From: Rhodothermales bacterium
GTDB lineage: Bacteria; Bacteroidota; Rhodothermia; Rhodothermales; JANQRZ01
Reading direction: 5' to 3'
DNA: 64,000 nt
Assembly (NCBI GenBank): GCA_039944855.1
Contig: JBDUXZ010000031.1
Coordinates: 124,001-188,000 of the forward strand
Shown here: positions 25,848 to 33,425 of the stretch, in pieces
How the letters are laid out: each line of letters starts with the position of its first letter
Numbering within the stretch: the first letter of the stretch is position 1
Made by a program: the position numbers and the translations under genes
The notes under the pieces: model-generated
Database searches by the model: none
Told to the model about the DNA's origin: nothing
Seen by the model: the letters and a program-made list of their open reading frames with translations, nothing else

Positions 25848-28028
25848 ATGGCACCGCTCGCAGCTAATACCGCTCGCTTCTCATTCTCTACGGCCCAACT
25901 CGCAGAGGGCAAGCTCGACGTCGTCTCGTTCGTCGGGCACGAGGCCATCTCGCAGCCGTTCCACTTCACATTGGATCTGCTCGCCGATAACCCGTCCGTT
26001 CCGTTCTCCGACGTCGTTGACCAGCCGGCGACGCTCGTGATGGAGGGGAACGAAGGGGTGCGGTCAGTCCACGGTGTCGTAGCGCATTTCGAGCAGGGTG
26101 GGAAGGTGGGGGACTACTATCGCTATCAGGCTGTGCTCGTCCCTCGGCTGTGGCGGCTCTCGCTGACCCACCAGAGCCGCATCTTTCAGGAGATGTCGGT
26201 GCCGGACATCGTCGAGCGCGTGCTGAAGGAGGACGGGTTCTCCCCGAGCGACGTCGAGTTCCGCCTCTCCGGCTCGTACCCGCCGCGCGAGTACTGCACG
26301 CAGTATCAGGAGACCGACCTCGCCTTCGTCTCCCGCCTCCTCGAACACGAGGGGCTGTGCTACTTCTTCGAGCAGGACGACAGCCGCGAGCTCCTCGTCA
26401 TCACCGACGACCGGAGCCACCATCCGCCCATCGACGGCGATAACACGGTGGCGTACCGGACGATGTCCGGGATGGCGCAGCCCCACGAGGAGACGATTCA
26501 GGAGTTCCTCTTCCGCGAGCACCTCGTCACCGGCAAGGTCATCCTCAAGGACCACAACTACCGTACACCTGAGGAAGACCTCCGCGTCGAGTCCCAGATC
26601 AGCGACGAACTGCCCGGCGTCTACTACGAGTACGGTCCGCACTACCAGGACGTGACGGAGGGGAAGCGGCTCGCCCGCATCCGCAACCAGGAGATCGAGT
26701 GCCGTCGCCGGATCGCTCAGGGCGAGGGGACGTGCGCGCGGCTCGCGAGCGGTCACACCTTCAAGCTCGACCAGCACTACCGCCTCGACCTCAACCACGA
26801 CTACCTCATCACCGAGGTCCGGCACTACGGCTCGCAGCGCAACCTCGTGAGCATGCAGGCGGGGGAGGGCACCGAGTTGCCGTACCGCAACGCATTCACC
26901 GCGATCCCGGCGAGTGTGCCGTTCCGACCCTCCCGGGTGACGCCGGAGCCCACGCTCCCCGGCGTGATGACGGCGAAGGTGGAGACCGGCGGCGGTGCCT
27001 ACGCCCACCTCGACGACCAGGGCCGCTACCACGCCAAGATGGACTTCGATCTGGGCGACGCCGGGGACGGGACGGCCTCGCTGCCGATCCCGATGAACCA
27101 ACCGTACTCCGGCCCGGGCTTCGGCATCCACTTCCCGAACCACGCCGGCACCGAGATGATCTGGGCCTGTCTCAACGGCGACGTGGACCGCCCGTTCGCC
27201 CTCGGCACCCTCCCCAATCCGTCCCACACATCGCCTTCGACGGTCGACAACCCGGAGCAGAACGTCATCCGAACCTGGGGCCTGAACGAACTGACGTTCG
27301 ACGACAAGCAGGGGGCGGAGAACATCTACATGCTCGCCACCAAGGACCACACGGTCGAGGTGACGAACGACGAGACGATCACCGTCGGCCACGACCAGGC
27401 GCTCTCGGTCGGCAACAATCAGGAGATCAGCGTCGGGGTCAACCGGGACAAGACGGTCGGATCGAATCAGAGCGAGACGGTCGGCGCGAACAAGACGATC
27501 AACGTCGGTGGCAACCACAACGAAACGATCGGCGGCAACATGACGCAGACCGTCGGAGCGTCGAAGTCGGAGAACGTCGCCGTTGCGAAGTCGCTCGCGG
27601 TCGGGGCGGCGTATCAGGTGACGGTGGGCGCGGCGATGAACGAGACCGTCGGCGGAGCGAAGATGGAGGAAGTGGGCGCGCTGAAAAGCGAGTCTGTCGG
27701 AGGGAATAAGAGCGAGTCTATCGGTGGCTCGAAATCGGTGTCGGTGGGGAAGAGCCTCTCGGTCGACGTCGGCGACAGCCAGACGGTGCAGATCGCCAAA
27801 GACCTCAGCGTCGAGGTGGGCGGCAAGCACACCGAGGAGATCGCCAAAGAGTGGGTGGTGAGCGCGAAGAAGATCCAGTTCACGGCGCAGGACGAGATCG
27901 TATTGAAGACGGGCAAGGCCGAGATCATCATGAAGAAGAACGGCGACATCACCATCAAGGGCAAGAAGATTGAGGTGAAGGGGAGCGGCGATGTGGTCCT
28001 CAAGGGCAGCAAGATCAAACAGAACTGA
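25848..28028 (+). CDS. vgrG: T6SS spike protein VgrG (first of three)
   Basis: About 726 residues. N-terminal gp27/gp5-like spike base (about 1-460; YCTQYQETDLAFVSRLLEHEGL, RVTPEPTLPGVMTAKVE, LPIPMNQPYSGPGFGIHFP). From about residue 503 to 669 comes a long run of 21 octapeptides of type x-V-G-x5, a beta-helix needle. The C-terminal basic strands (GDITIKGKKIEVKG) form the tip. No toxin domain is fused. The ATG at 25848 was chosen; a GTG three codons upstream (25839) is possible. Followed 9 bases later by the DUF6484 gene, opening the first cargo module. Confidence 0.95.
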   Translation: MAPLAANTARFSFSTAQLAEGKLDVVSFVGHEAISQPFHFTLDLLADNPSVPFSDVVDQPATLVMEGNEGVRSVHGVVAHFEQGGKVGDYYRYQAVLVPRLWRLSLTHQSRIFQEMSVPDIVERVLKEDGFSPSDVEFRLSGSYPPREYCTQYQETDLAFVSRLLEHEGLCYFFEQDDSRELLVITDDRSHHPPIDGDNTVAYRTMSGMAQPHEETIQEFLFREHLVTGKVILKDHNYRTPEEDLRVESQISDELPGVYYEYGPHYQDVTEGKRLARIRNQEIECRRRIAQGEGTCARLASGHTFKLDQHYRLDLNHDYLITEVRHYGSQRNLVSMQAGEGTELPYRNAFTAIPASVPFRPSRVTPEPTLPGVMTAKVETGGGAYAHLDDQGRYHAKMDFDLGDAGDGTASLPIPMNQPYSGPGFGIHFPNHAGTEMIWACLNGDVDRPFALGTLPNPSHTSPSTVDNPEQNVIRTWGLNELTFDDKQGAENIYMLATKDHTVEVTNDETITVGHDQALSVGNNQEISVGVNRDKTVGSNQSETVGANKTINVGGNHNETIGGNMTQTVGASKSENVAVAKSLAVGAAYQVTVGAAMNETVGGAKMEEVGALKSESVGGNKSESIGGSKSVSVGKSLSVDVGDSQTVQIAKDLSVEVGGKHTEEIAKEWVVSAKKIQFTAQDEIVLKTGKAEIIMKKNGDITIKGKKIEVKGSGDVVLKGSKIKQN
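27351..27854 (+). repeat. 24-nt periodic repeat coding for 21 octapeptides in VgrG1
   Basis: 168 codons fall into 21 units of eight residues with a V/I-G (or V/I-A) pair at fixed positions, for example SETVGANK, TINVGGNH, NETIGGNM. This is protein-level beta-helix periodicity; the bases are diverged, so it is not a recent tandem DNA expansion. Confidence 0.85.
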
Positions 28029-28036
28029 GCGAGCCG

Positions 28037-28543
28037 ATGGAAGCGAAACGACAGCCCGAGGCCGGTGGCCCGGAACTCCTCGATGCTCCGCTTGCCACGG
28101 CGAGCGGCCTCTGCCTCGGCACGCTGGTTAGCGCCGTGCCCGGCGCAGGGCTGCGGGTGGTCTACCCCGGCCCCCACGGCTGGGACCCCGTCGAGGCCCA
28201 CGCGACCGTCACCGTGACGCCGAGCGATGTCGGGCGGCAGGTCGTACTCGCCTTTCCCGGCGACCCCCGGCGGCCGGTCGTCCTCGGCGTGCTCCAGCCG
28301 AACCCCGTGCGCGCCGACGACGCGGAAGCGCAGGCAGCCGGGACGCTCCCCGAGCGTGCGCGGCAGGTCCGCGTCGACGGGCAGACGGTGGAGATCGAAG
28401 CGGAGCGCGAGCTCGTGCTCCGGTGCGGGAAAAGCAGCATCACGCTTCGCGCCGGCGGCGAGATCGTCGTCAAGGGCATGAAGATCGTCAGCCGGGCGCG
28501 GGCGACGAACAAGATCAAAGGCGGCAACGTGCTCATCAACTGA
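28037..28543 (+). CDS. DUF6484-like T6SS accessory protein
   Basis: 168 residues. The N-terminal part (GLCLGTLVSAVPGAGLRVVYPG, VVLAFPGDPRRPVVLGVLQPN) matches the small beta domain seen in DUF6484 proteins encoded near vgrG and DUF2169 genes. The end, LRCGKSSITLRAGGEIVVKG, resembles the C-terminal tip strands of VgrG2 (KCGQSSIVLKKNGDITLEG) and VgrG3. So it looks like a reduced spike tip, perhaps a separate needle segment. The name DUF6484 is from memory; a profile search would settle it. Confidence 0.65.
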   Translation: MEAKRQPEAGGPELLDAPLATASGLCLGTLVSAVPGAGLRVVYPGPHGWDPVEAHATVTVTPSDVGRQVVLAFPGDPRRPVVLGVLQPNPVRADDAEAQAAGTLPERARQVRVDGQTVEIEAERELVLRCGKSSITLRAGGEIVVKGMKIVSRARATNKIKGGNVLIN

Positions 28544-28551
28544 GGCGAGCG

Positions 28552-29622
28552 GTGGCAGAGCGAGGACTCACGAATGACAGCCCGTTCGAGGCGCAGGAAC
28601 TCTTCCTCGCCGACGAGGACGGCCGCGACCTCCTCGCCGTCGTCGTGAAGGCGACGTACGCCATCCGGCCCGACGCGCCGCTCGAACTCGCCGAAGAGCA
28701 AGTGCCCATCGACCTCGCCGGCACGTACTACGGCGAGCCGGCCGAGTCGAGCGCACGCTTCGAGCCCGAGGTCGCGTTCGTCAAGCCGGCGACGGACGTC
28801 GTGCTCGTCGGCTACGCCTACCCGGACCGGGCAGGGGCACGACAGGTGGACGTGGGATTCCAAGTCGGGGCCGTTCGCAAAACGATCCGCGTCTTCGGAG
28901 ATCGGCGGTGGGTCTCGCGGCTCGGCGTCGTGCGGCCCGGCGATCCGACGCCCTTCGAGCGGATGCCGCTGGTGTGGGAACGCGCGTTCGGCGGGTGGGA
29001 CTGGATGGCCGTCGATCCGGCCGACCACGGCGTGGAGCGGCGCAACCCGGTCGGCATCGGCTACCGGAAGACGGTGAAAGGCGCGCACGTTGAAGGCGCG
29101 CCGCTACCGAACCTGGAGGACCCGCGCGCGCTCATCGGCGATCCGAAAGACACGCCGGCGCCGGCCGGGTTCGGTTTCGTCGGGCCGCACTGGGAGCCGC
29201 GCGCTCGCTACGCCGGGACGTACGACGAGGCGTGGCGGCAAACCCGGATGCCCCTCCTGCCGACGGACTTCGACCGCCGCTTTTTCAACGCCGCCCCGCC
29301 GGACCAGATCGCCTCCGGCTACCTCGTCGGCGACGAGTCCGTCGTGATCGCGAATGCGGCGCCGACGCCGTGGCTGAAGTTCCGCCTGCCCGGCGAGCCG
29401 CCGCCGCGCATCACCGTAGTCCAGCAAACGGGAAGCGACTTGGGGCTCGAAGCGCGGCTCGACACCGTGATCCTCGACATCGAGGCGATGCGGGTGCTGC
29501 TGCTGTGGCGGGCGCACACCCTCGTCCCGGCCGGGCCGCACGGCGTCGCCGAGATCCGCGTCCGGCCGCACGAGCAGTCGGCCCATGCCGTGCCTGCCCC
29601 CGTCCTCATCCCCGTCAGCTAG
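28552..29622 (+). CDS. DUF2169 T6SS cargo adaptor (first copy)
   Basis: 356 residues from a GTG at 28552 with AGGCGAG just upstream; no ATG gives a sensible start. DUF2169 pattern: LLAVVVKATYAI, VFGDRRWVSR, FERMPLVWERAFGGWD, GIGYRK, LPNLEDPRALI, PAGFGFVGPHWEPR, FNAAPPDQ. DUF2169 proteins are proposed adaptors loading PAAR-like/DUF4150 effectors onto VgrG. Placed between the DUF6484 and DUF4150 genes. A second copy is at 51940-53004; shared segments suggest two dedicated adaptors. Confidence 0.85.
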   Translation: MAERGLTNDSPFEAQELFLADEDGRDLLAVVVKATYAIRPDAPLELAEEQVPIDLAGTYYGEPAESSARFEPEVAFVKPATDVVLVGYAYPDRAGARQVDVGFQVGAVRKTIRVFGDRRWVSRLGVVRPGDPTPFERMPLVWERAFGGWDWMAVDPADHGVERRNPVGIGYRKTVKGAHVEGAPLPNLEDPRALIGDPKDTPAPAGFGFVGPHWEPRARYAGTYDEAWRQTRMPLLPTDFDRRFFNAAPPDQIASGYLVGDESVVIANAAPTPWLKFRLPGEPPPRITVVQQTGSDLGLEARLDTVILDIEAMRVLLLWRAHTLVPAGPHGVAEIRVRPHEQSAHAVPAPVLIPVS

Positions 29623-29636
29623 CCGAGCCCAATGTC

Positions 29637-30098
29637 ATGGGAGTCACCGTAGGCGTCAACCAACTCTCCGTCGTCCACAAGTCGAGCAACGGCATCGCGA
29701 TCGCGTTCCCGGACGTGTGCAAGACGCCCGCCCCGCCCGCGCCGCCGATCCCGATCCCGTACCCCAACATCGCGAAGTCCGGCGACACGGCGAAGGGGAG
29801 CAAAAAGGTGACGTGCGACGGCAACCCGATCTGCCTCAAGGATTCCAATTTCAGCACGAGCGTCGGCGACGAGCCGGGGACGCTCAAGGGCCTCGTCTCG
29901 CAGAAGACGAAGGGCAAGGCCGAGTTCGTCAACTTCAGCTTCGACGTGCAGGTGGAGGGGAAGAACGTGGCGCGCGCGCTCGACCTCATGCTGCACAACG
30001 ACAAAAACACGCCGCCCTTCCCGCTCATCCAGCCGCCGATCATCAGCATCCCGAGCGATGAGAAGGCGACGTGCTTCCACTGTGGCAAACCGCTCTAG
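29637..30098 (+). CDS. DUF4150 (PAAR-like) spike-tip protein
   Basis: 153 residues. Typical DUF4150 content: CKTPAPPAPPIPIPYPNIAKS, VTCDGNPICLKDSNFSTSVGDEPGTLKGL. These proteins act as PAAR-like tips on VgrG and often carry a C-terminal toxin; here the protein ends soon after the domain with a CFHC pair, so it is an effector-less tip. Several cysteines could bind zinc. Start at the ATG 29637, in frame with the conserved GVNQLSV. Confidence 0.85.
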   Translation: MGVTVGVNQLSVVHKSSNGIAIAFPDVCKTPAPPAPPIPIPYPNIAKSGDTAKGSKKVTCDGNPICLKDSNFSTSVGDEPGTLKGLVSQKTKGKAEFVNFSFDVQVEGKNVARALDLMLHNDKNTPPFPLIQPPIISIPSDEKATCFHCGKPL

Positions 30099-30101
30099 CC
30101 G

Positions 30102-31244
30102 ATGGCCGCGACGGAAGACGATAGGGTGGCGATCACCGGCGTGGGCATGGTCGGGGCGCTCGGCCACGACGCCGTTACGAACTGCGCGGCGGCGCGGGCC
30201 GGGCTGTCGCGCGCGGAGGAACTCGACGTGCTGAACTTCGCCGGCGACGAGCGGTGGGGCAACGAGCCGGTCGTCGGCCACACGGTCGCGCGGCTCGCCG
30301 AGGGCTTCGTGGGGATCGGCAAGCTGGTGCTCCTCGCGGAGACGGCCCTGCGCGACGCCGTGGGCCGGGCCGGTCTGCGCCCCGAGACGAGCGGCGAGAC
30401 CGGGCTCTTCGTGAACTTCTCCGATCAGTATTTCGAACGCGCGGTGTCGGAGAGAAGACCCGACAGCGGGGGCGATGGCAGTCCTTCCTCTGACGACGCG
30501 GCGCTCGAAGCGAGCCGCGCCGATCAGCGTGCGCTCGTCCAGCGGCTTACAGAGCGGAACGGGTGGTCGGCGTCCCACGGCGGCGCGATCCACGGGGGGC
30601 ACGCCGGTTTTGCGAGCGCGCTGCGCGACGCCCTCCACGCCATCGAAACCGGCGCGCTCGACCGAGCCCTCGTTGGTGGCGTCGATGCGTGCGTCGACCC
30701 CCGCGCTCTTGTCGCGGCGGCGGCGTGCGGCGTGCTGAAGACAGCCGCGAACCCCGTCGGCTTCATGCCGGGCGAGGCGGCGGGCTTCGTCGTTCTGGAG
30801 CGCGCCCGAACGGCTCGGGCACGCGGCGCTTCGGCCGATGTGCTCGTGGCGTCTCCGGCGCTGGAGCGCGAGGCGTACCACCGTCTCGCCGGGGAGCCGC
30901 CGATCGGGCGGGCGCTGGCCCGCGCAGTTGCGGCGGCGCTCGGCGCGTCCGAGGCCGGCGGGGCGGCGGGCTTCGTCGTCGCCGACCTCAACGGCGACCC
31001 CTTCCGGGCCCAAGAGTGGGGCTACGCGCTCGTGCGCCTCACCGAGCGGTGGCGCCTCGGCGACCGTCCGCTGTGGCTGCCGGCTATCGCGTTCGGCGAA
31101 GTCGGTGCGGCGACCGGGGCCGTCGCGCTCTGCGTGGCCGTGCGAGCGTTGCAGCGCGGGTACGCCCCCGGCGCCCGCGCCCTCGTCGCCCTCGCCGGCG
31201 ACGACGACCGCCGCGCCGCCTTCTGCGTCACCGCGTCTCACTAA
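30102..31244 (+). CDS. Ketoacyl-synthase-like protein of T6SS cargo modules (probably catalytically dead)
   Basis: 380 residues with a thiolase/KAS fold: ITGVGMVGALG at the N-terminus, GALDRALVGGVDA, FMPGEAAGFVVLE and AIAFGEVGAATGAVALCVA (late KAS histidine region altered). The nucleophile elbow, normally A-C-S/A, reads HGGHAGFASAL, so the active-site cysteine is missing. KAS-like proteins are known next to DUF2169/DUF4150 genes in T6SS loci and are probably structural or cargo-binding. Three bases separate it from the DUF4150 gene. Confidence 0.75.
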   Translation: MAATEDDRVAITGVGMVGALGHDAVTNCAAARAGLSRAEELDVLNFAGDERWGNEPVVGHTVARLAEGFVGIGKLVLLAETALRDAVGRAGLRPETSGETGLFVNFSDQYFERAVSERRPDSGGDGSPSSDDAALEASRADQRALVQRLTERNGWSASHGGAIHGGHAGFASALRDALHAIETGALDRALVGGVDACVDPRALVAAAACGVLKTAANPVGFMPGEAAGFVVLERARTARARGASADVLVASPALEREAYHRLAGEPPIGRALARAVAAALGASEAGGAAGFVVADLNGDPFRAQEWGYALVRLTERWRLGDRPLWLPAIAFGEVGAATGAVALCVAVRALQRGYAPGARALVALAGDDDRRAAFCVTASH

Positions 31245-31266
31245 CGAAGTCCAGACACCGCGAGCC

Positions 31267-31971
31267 ATGGCTACATCCGACCACGACGACGGCGCCCCGA
31301 CCGGCGGCTTCAAAGGCACCCGGAACGGCGAGGAGCACATCAACAACTGCGGCGAGGGCTACACGGAGTCCACGACGTTCCCCAAACGAAAGAGCGCGCC
31401 CAACGCCAAGTTCTGGGACTCGCACCACCTCGTCATCATCTCGTGCGTCGCCGACGCCCACATCGAGGTCAGCAAGCCGGACAAGACCTACCTCAAGAAG
31501 TGCCTCGGCAAGACGAACTGGAATATCAACGCCGGGCCGAACGTGATGGGGCTCGACACGAAGTGGATCTACCTCAAGCACACGATGAACCCCACGGTGT
31601 ACCCGGAATCGCTCCTGCCGGACAAGCTGCCCTCTCACCGCGTAGACCACACACGGTACAACGACGAGGTCTACAGCTACATGAACGAGGAGGTGTGGAA
31701 GACGCTCAAGCAGAAGCGGGAGGATCACCCGAAAGGGGAATCGCTGCAGAAGGAACTGGAGGACGCGAGCAAGTTCTTCAAGAAAGCGCTGGAGAAGCGG
31801 GGCAAGCTGCACGATGGGACGCGCCACTGCTGGAAGAACAGAAACGCGGAGGGGATGGAGGATACGTGGTACGAGCCCTTCTCGATGGCGATCGGCGGCG
31901 ACCCGATCCCGCGGTGCCCGATCCCCGACACATTGAAGCAATACGATGAGCTGTTCCAGGCCATCACGTAA
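31267..31971 (+). CDS. AHH-type HNH/Endo VII nuclease, candidate T6SS effector
   Basis: 234 residues. AHH-family marks: SHHLVI at residues 52-57, NINAGPNVMGL at 86-96 (N-x-A-x-NG-L type), and PSHRVDHTRYNDEV at 122-135 (H-x3-H-x2-YN pattern). This is the layout of the AHH branch of the HNH/Endo VII superfamily, used as DNase toxins in polymorphic-toxin systems. A helical, lysine-rich extension follows and many cysteines are present. It lies in the first cargo module directly before an Imm11-like gene. No signal peptide or secretion domain of its own, so delivery would be through the neighbouring adaptor and tip. Confidence 0.72.
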   Translation: MATSDHDDGAPTGGFKGTRNGEEHINNCGEGYTESTTFPKRKSAPNAKFWDSHHLVIISCVADAHIEVSKPDKTYLKKCLGKTNWNINAGPNVMGLDTKWIYLKHTMNPTVYPESLLPDKLPSHRVDHTRYNDEVYSYMNEEVWKTLKQKREDHPKGESLQKELEDASKFFKKALEKRGKLHDGTRHCWKNRNAEGMEDTWYEPFSMAIGGDPIPRCPIPDTLKQYDELFQAIT

Positions 31972-32012
31972 CATCGATCCACCCCCAAGACTTCCAACCC
32001 AAGAGGATTCCC

Positions 32013-32588
32013 ATGGCATTCGCGTTCTGGAAAACGAGGACGGCACCCGGCACCTGCACGTGCACCGCGCTGCAGGGCTTCGACGAGGAGCACCGCATCG
32101 CCTACGCGCAGCCCGTCGCGGACCGCTTCCCCAGCGACACCTCGTACAAGATGAGCGACGAGCGGCCCAACGACATCCAACTCGCTGACGCCATCGCCAA
32201 CCGCGACAACTACCTCCTCGTCTCGCCCGCACTCCGGGCCTTTCTCGAGGCCGAGGGAGGGGCGCGTGCGGAGTTCCTGCCCACGCAGATCCTCAACCAC
32301 AAAGGCCGCGTCGCCTCCGACGAGTACGTCATCGTCAACGTCCTCGACGTGCACGACGCCATCGACCTCGACCGCTCCGAGGTGAAGTGGAACAACATCG
32401 ATCCCGACAAGATCAGTTGGTTCGACGAGCTCGTGCTGGACGAAGAGCGGATCCCGGCGGACTGCCGGATGCTCCGCCTCCAGCACTTCACCAATCGCCT
32501 GCTGGTCCGCGAGGATCTGGCCGATGAGATCCGGAATCAAGGGTTCACCGGCGTCTCGTTCGTGGCGACCGAGGGGTTCACGCGGTAG
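32013..32588 (+). CDS. Imm11/DUF1629-like protein, candidate immunity to the AHH nuclease
   Basis: 191 residues. The DUF1629 (Imm11) pattern is visible: FLEAEGGARAEFLPTQILNHKG, YVIVNVLDVHDAIDLDRSEVKW, ADCRMLRLQHFTNRLLVREDLADEI and GVSFVATEGF. Proteins of this family lie beside AHH-type toxins in other bacteria. AAGAGGATTC upstream is a fair ribosome site. Immunity to the preceding nuclease is inferred from family and order. Confidence 0.72.
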   Translation: MAFAFWKTRTAPGTCTCTALQGFDEEHRIAYAQPVADRFPSDTSYKMSDERPNDIQLADAIANRDNYLLVSPALRAFLEAEGGARAEFLPTQILNHKGRVASDEYVIVNVLDVHDAIDLDRSEVKWNNIDPDKISWFDELVLDEERIPADCRMLRLQHFTNRLLVREDLADEIRNQGFTGVSFVATEGFTR

Positions 32589-32594
32589 CCACTC

Positions 32595-33395
32595 ATGGAT
32601 ATCCGGGACGTACACACTGAGTTGATCCTCGAAGCGCAGTTCAGCTTCGCGGCGGTGACGGCCGAGCGCCCGGTCGCGGAGCGGGGCGGGGCGCTGGAGG
32701 AGGTGTCGTCGCACTTCCAGGGCCTCGCCCTCTGCCATCTGCTGGAGAACGCCGACGTCGCGCTGTTCCGCGAGAACCTCGTGCGCAGCGGCCACGCGCG
32801 CCGCTACTTCCTCCGCCGCAGCCGATCGGAGGGGAACGACGAAGACCGGCGCCTCGCGCTGAGCCGGACGGAAGCTTTCCTCGACGCCGCCGCCGCCGCC
32901 GACCTCCCGCTCGCGCGCGAGATCGCGACGCTGTCCGTCTCGACGTGGAATCCGGGCTGGGAATACGAGGACGATTTCTGCTACTACCGCATCCTGCAGA
33001 CCCTCGTCCTCGAACCGGATGCGGCGCGCGAGCCGTCACTCGGCGCGCTCCTCGTCCGGTTCGAGCGCGCGCTCGAAGGGGCCGCGTCGTGGCGGCTCGC
33101 GCTCTGCGAAGCGCTCGTGGAGCGAGAGGGGCCGGGCTTCGACGAAGCGCTCCGGGGCTTCGTCGAGGCCGAGCAGGAGGCGAACGACGCGCGGCGGGAC
33201 GCGCTCGAATCCTACGAGTTTCTCTTCTGGCCGCGCAGCTTCGTCTCGGTCGAAGCGCTCGCGCTCCTCCAACTCGCCGCCCTGCGCGGTATCGAGACAG
33301 CGGAGGCGTACCCGCTGTGCCCCGCCATCGCCCGCCTCGCCCCGACGGAGCACCGGTACCGCGACCTCTTCGCGGAGATCGAACGACTCCGGTAG
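32595..33395 (+). CDS. Imm49-like protein
   Basis: 266 residues, starting six bases after the previous gene. Helical with WNPGWEYEDDFCYYRIL near the middle, RRYFLRRSRSEGND earlier and YEFLFWPRSFVSVEALALLQLA late, a pattern I associate with the Imm49 family. If right, it is a second immunity-type gene; the matching toxin is not obvious here. Other possibility: an effector chaperone. Confidence 0.58.
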   Translation: MDIRDVHTELILEAQFSFAAVTAERPVAERGGALEEVSSHFQGLALCHLLENADVALFRENLVRSGHARRYFLRRSRSEGNDEDRRLALSRTEAFLDAAAAADLPLAREIATLSVSTWNPGWEYEDDFCYYRILQTLVLEPDAAREPSLGALLVRFERALEGAASWRLALCEALVEREGPGFDEALRGFVEAEQEANDARRDALESYEFLFWPRSFVSVEALALLQLAALRGIETAEAYPLCPAIARLAPTEHRYRDLFAEIERLR

Positions 33396-33425
33396 CCGTT
33401 AGCGGACTCTCACGCCCCCCACCCC

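Noticed and set aside
26064-27830. 588-codon minus-strand frame opposite vgrG1
   Set aside because: Mirrors the VgrG1 octapeptide periodicity in antisense; composition is not protein-like.
27351-27854. CRISPR-like or tandem DNA repeat
   Set aside because: Periodicity exists in the protein; DNA units are not conserved and there are no spacers.
30102-31244. Active fatty-acid or polyketide synthase gene
   Set aside because: Catalytic cysteine missing and no acyl carrier or other synthase gene nearby; T6SS context fits better.
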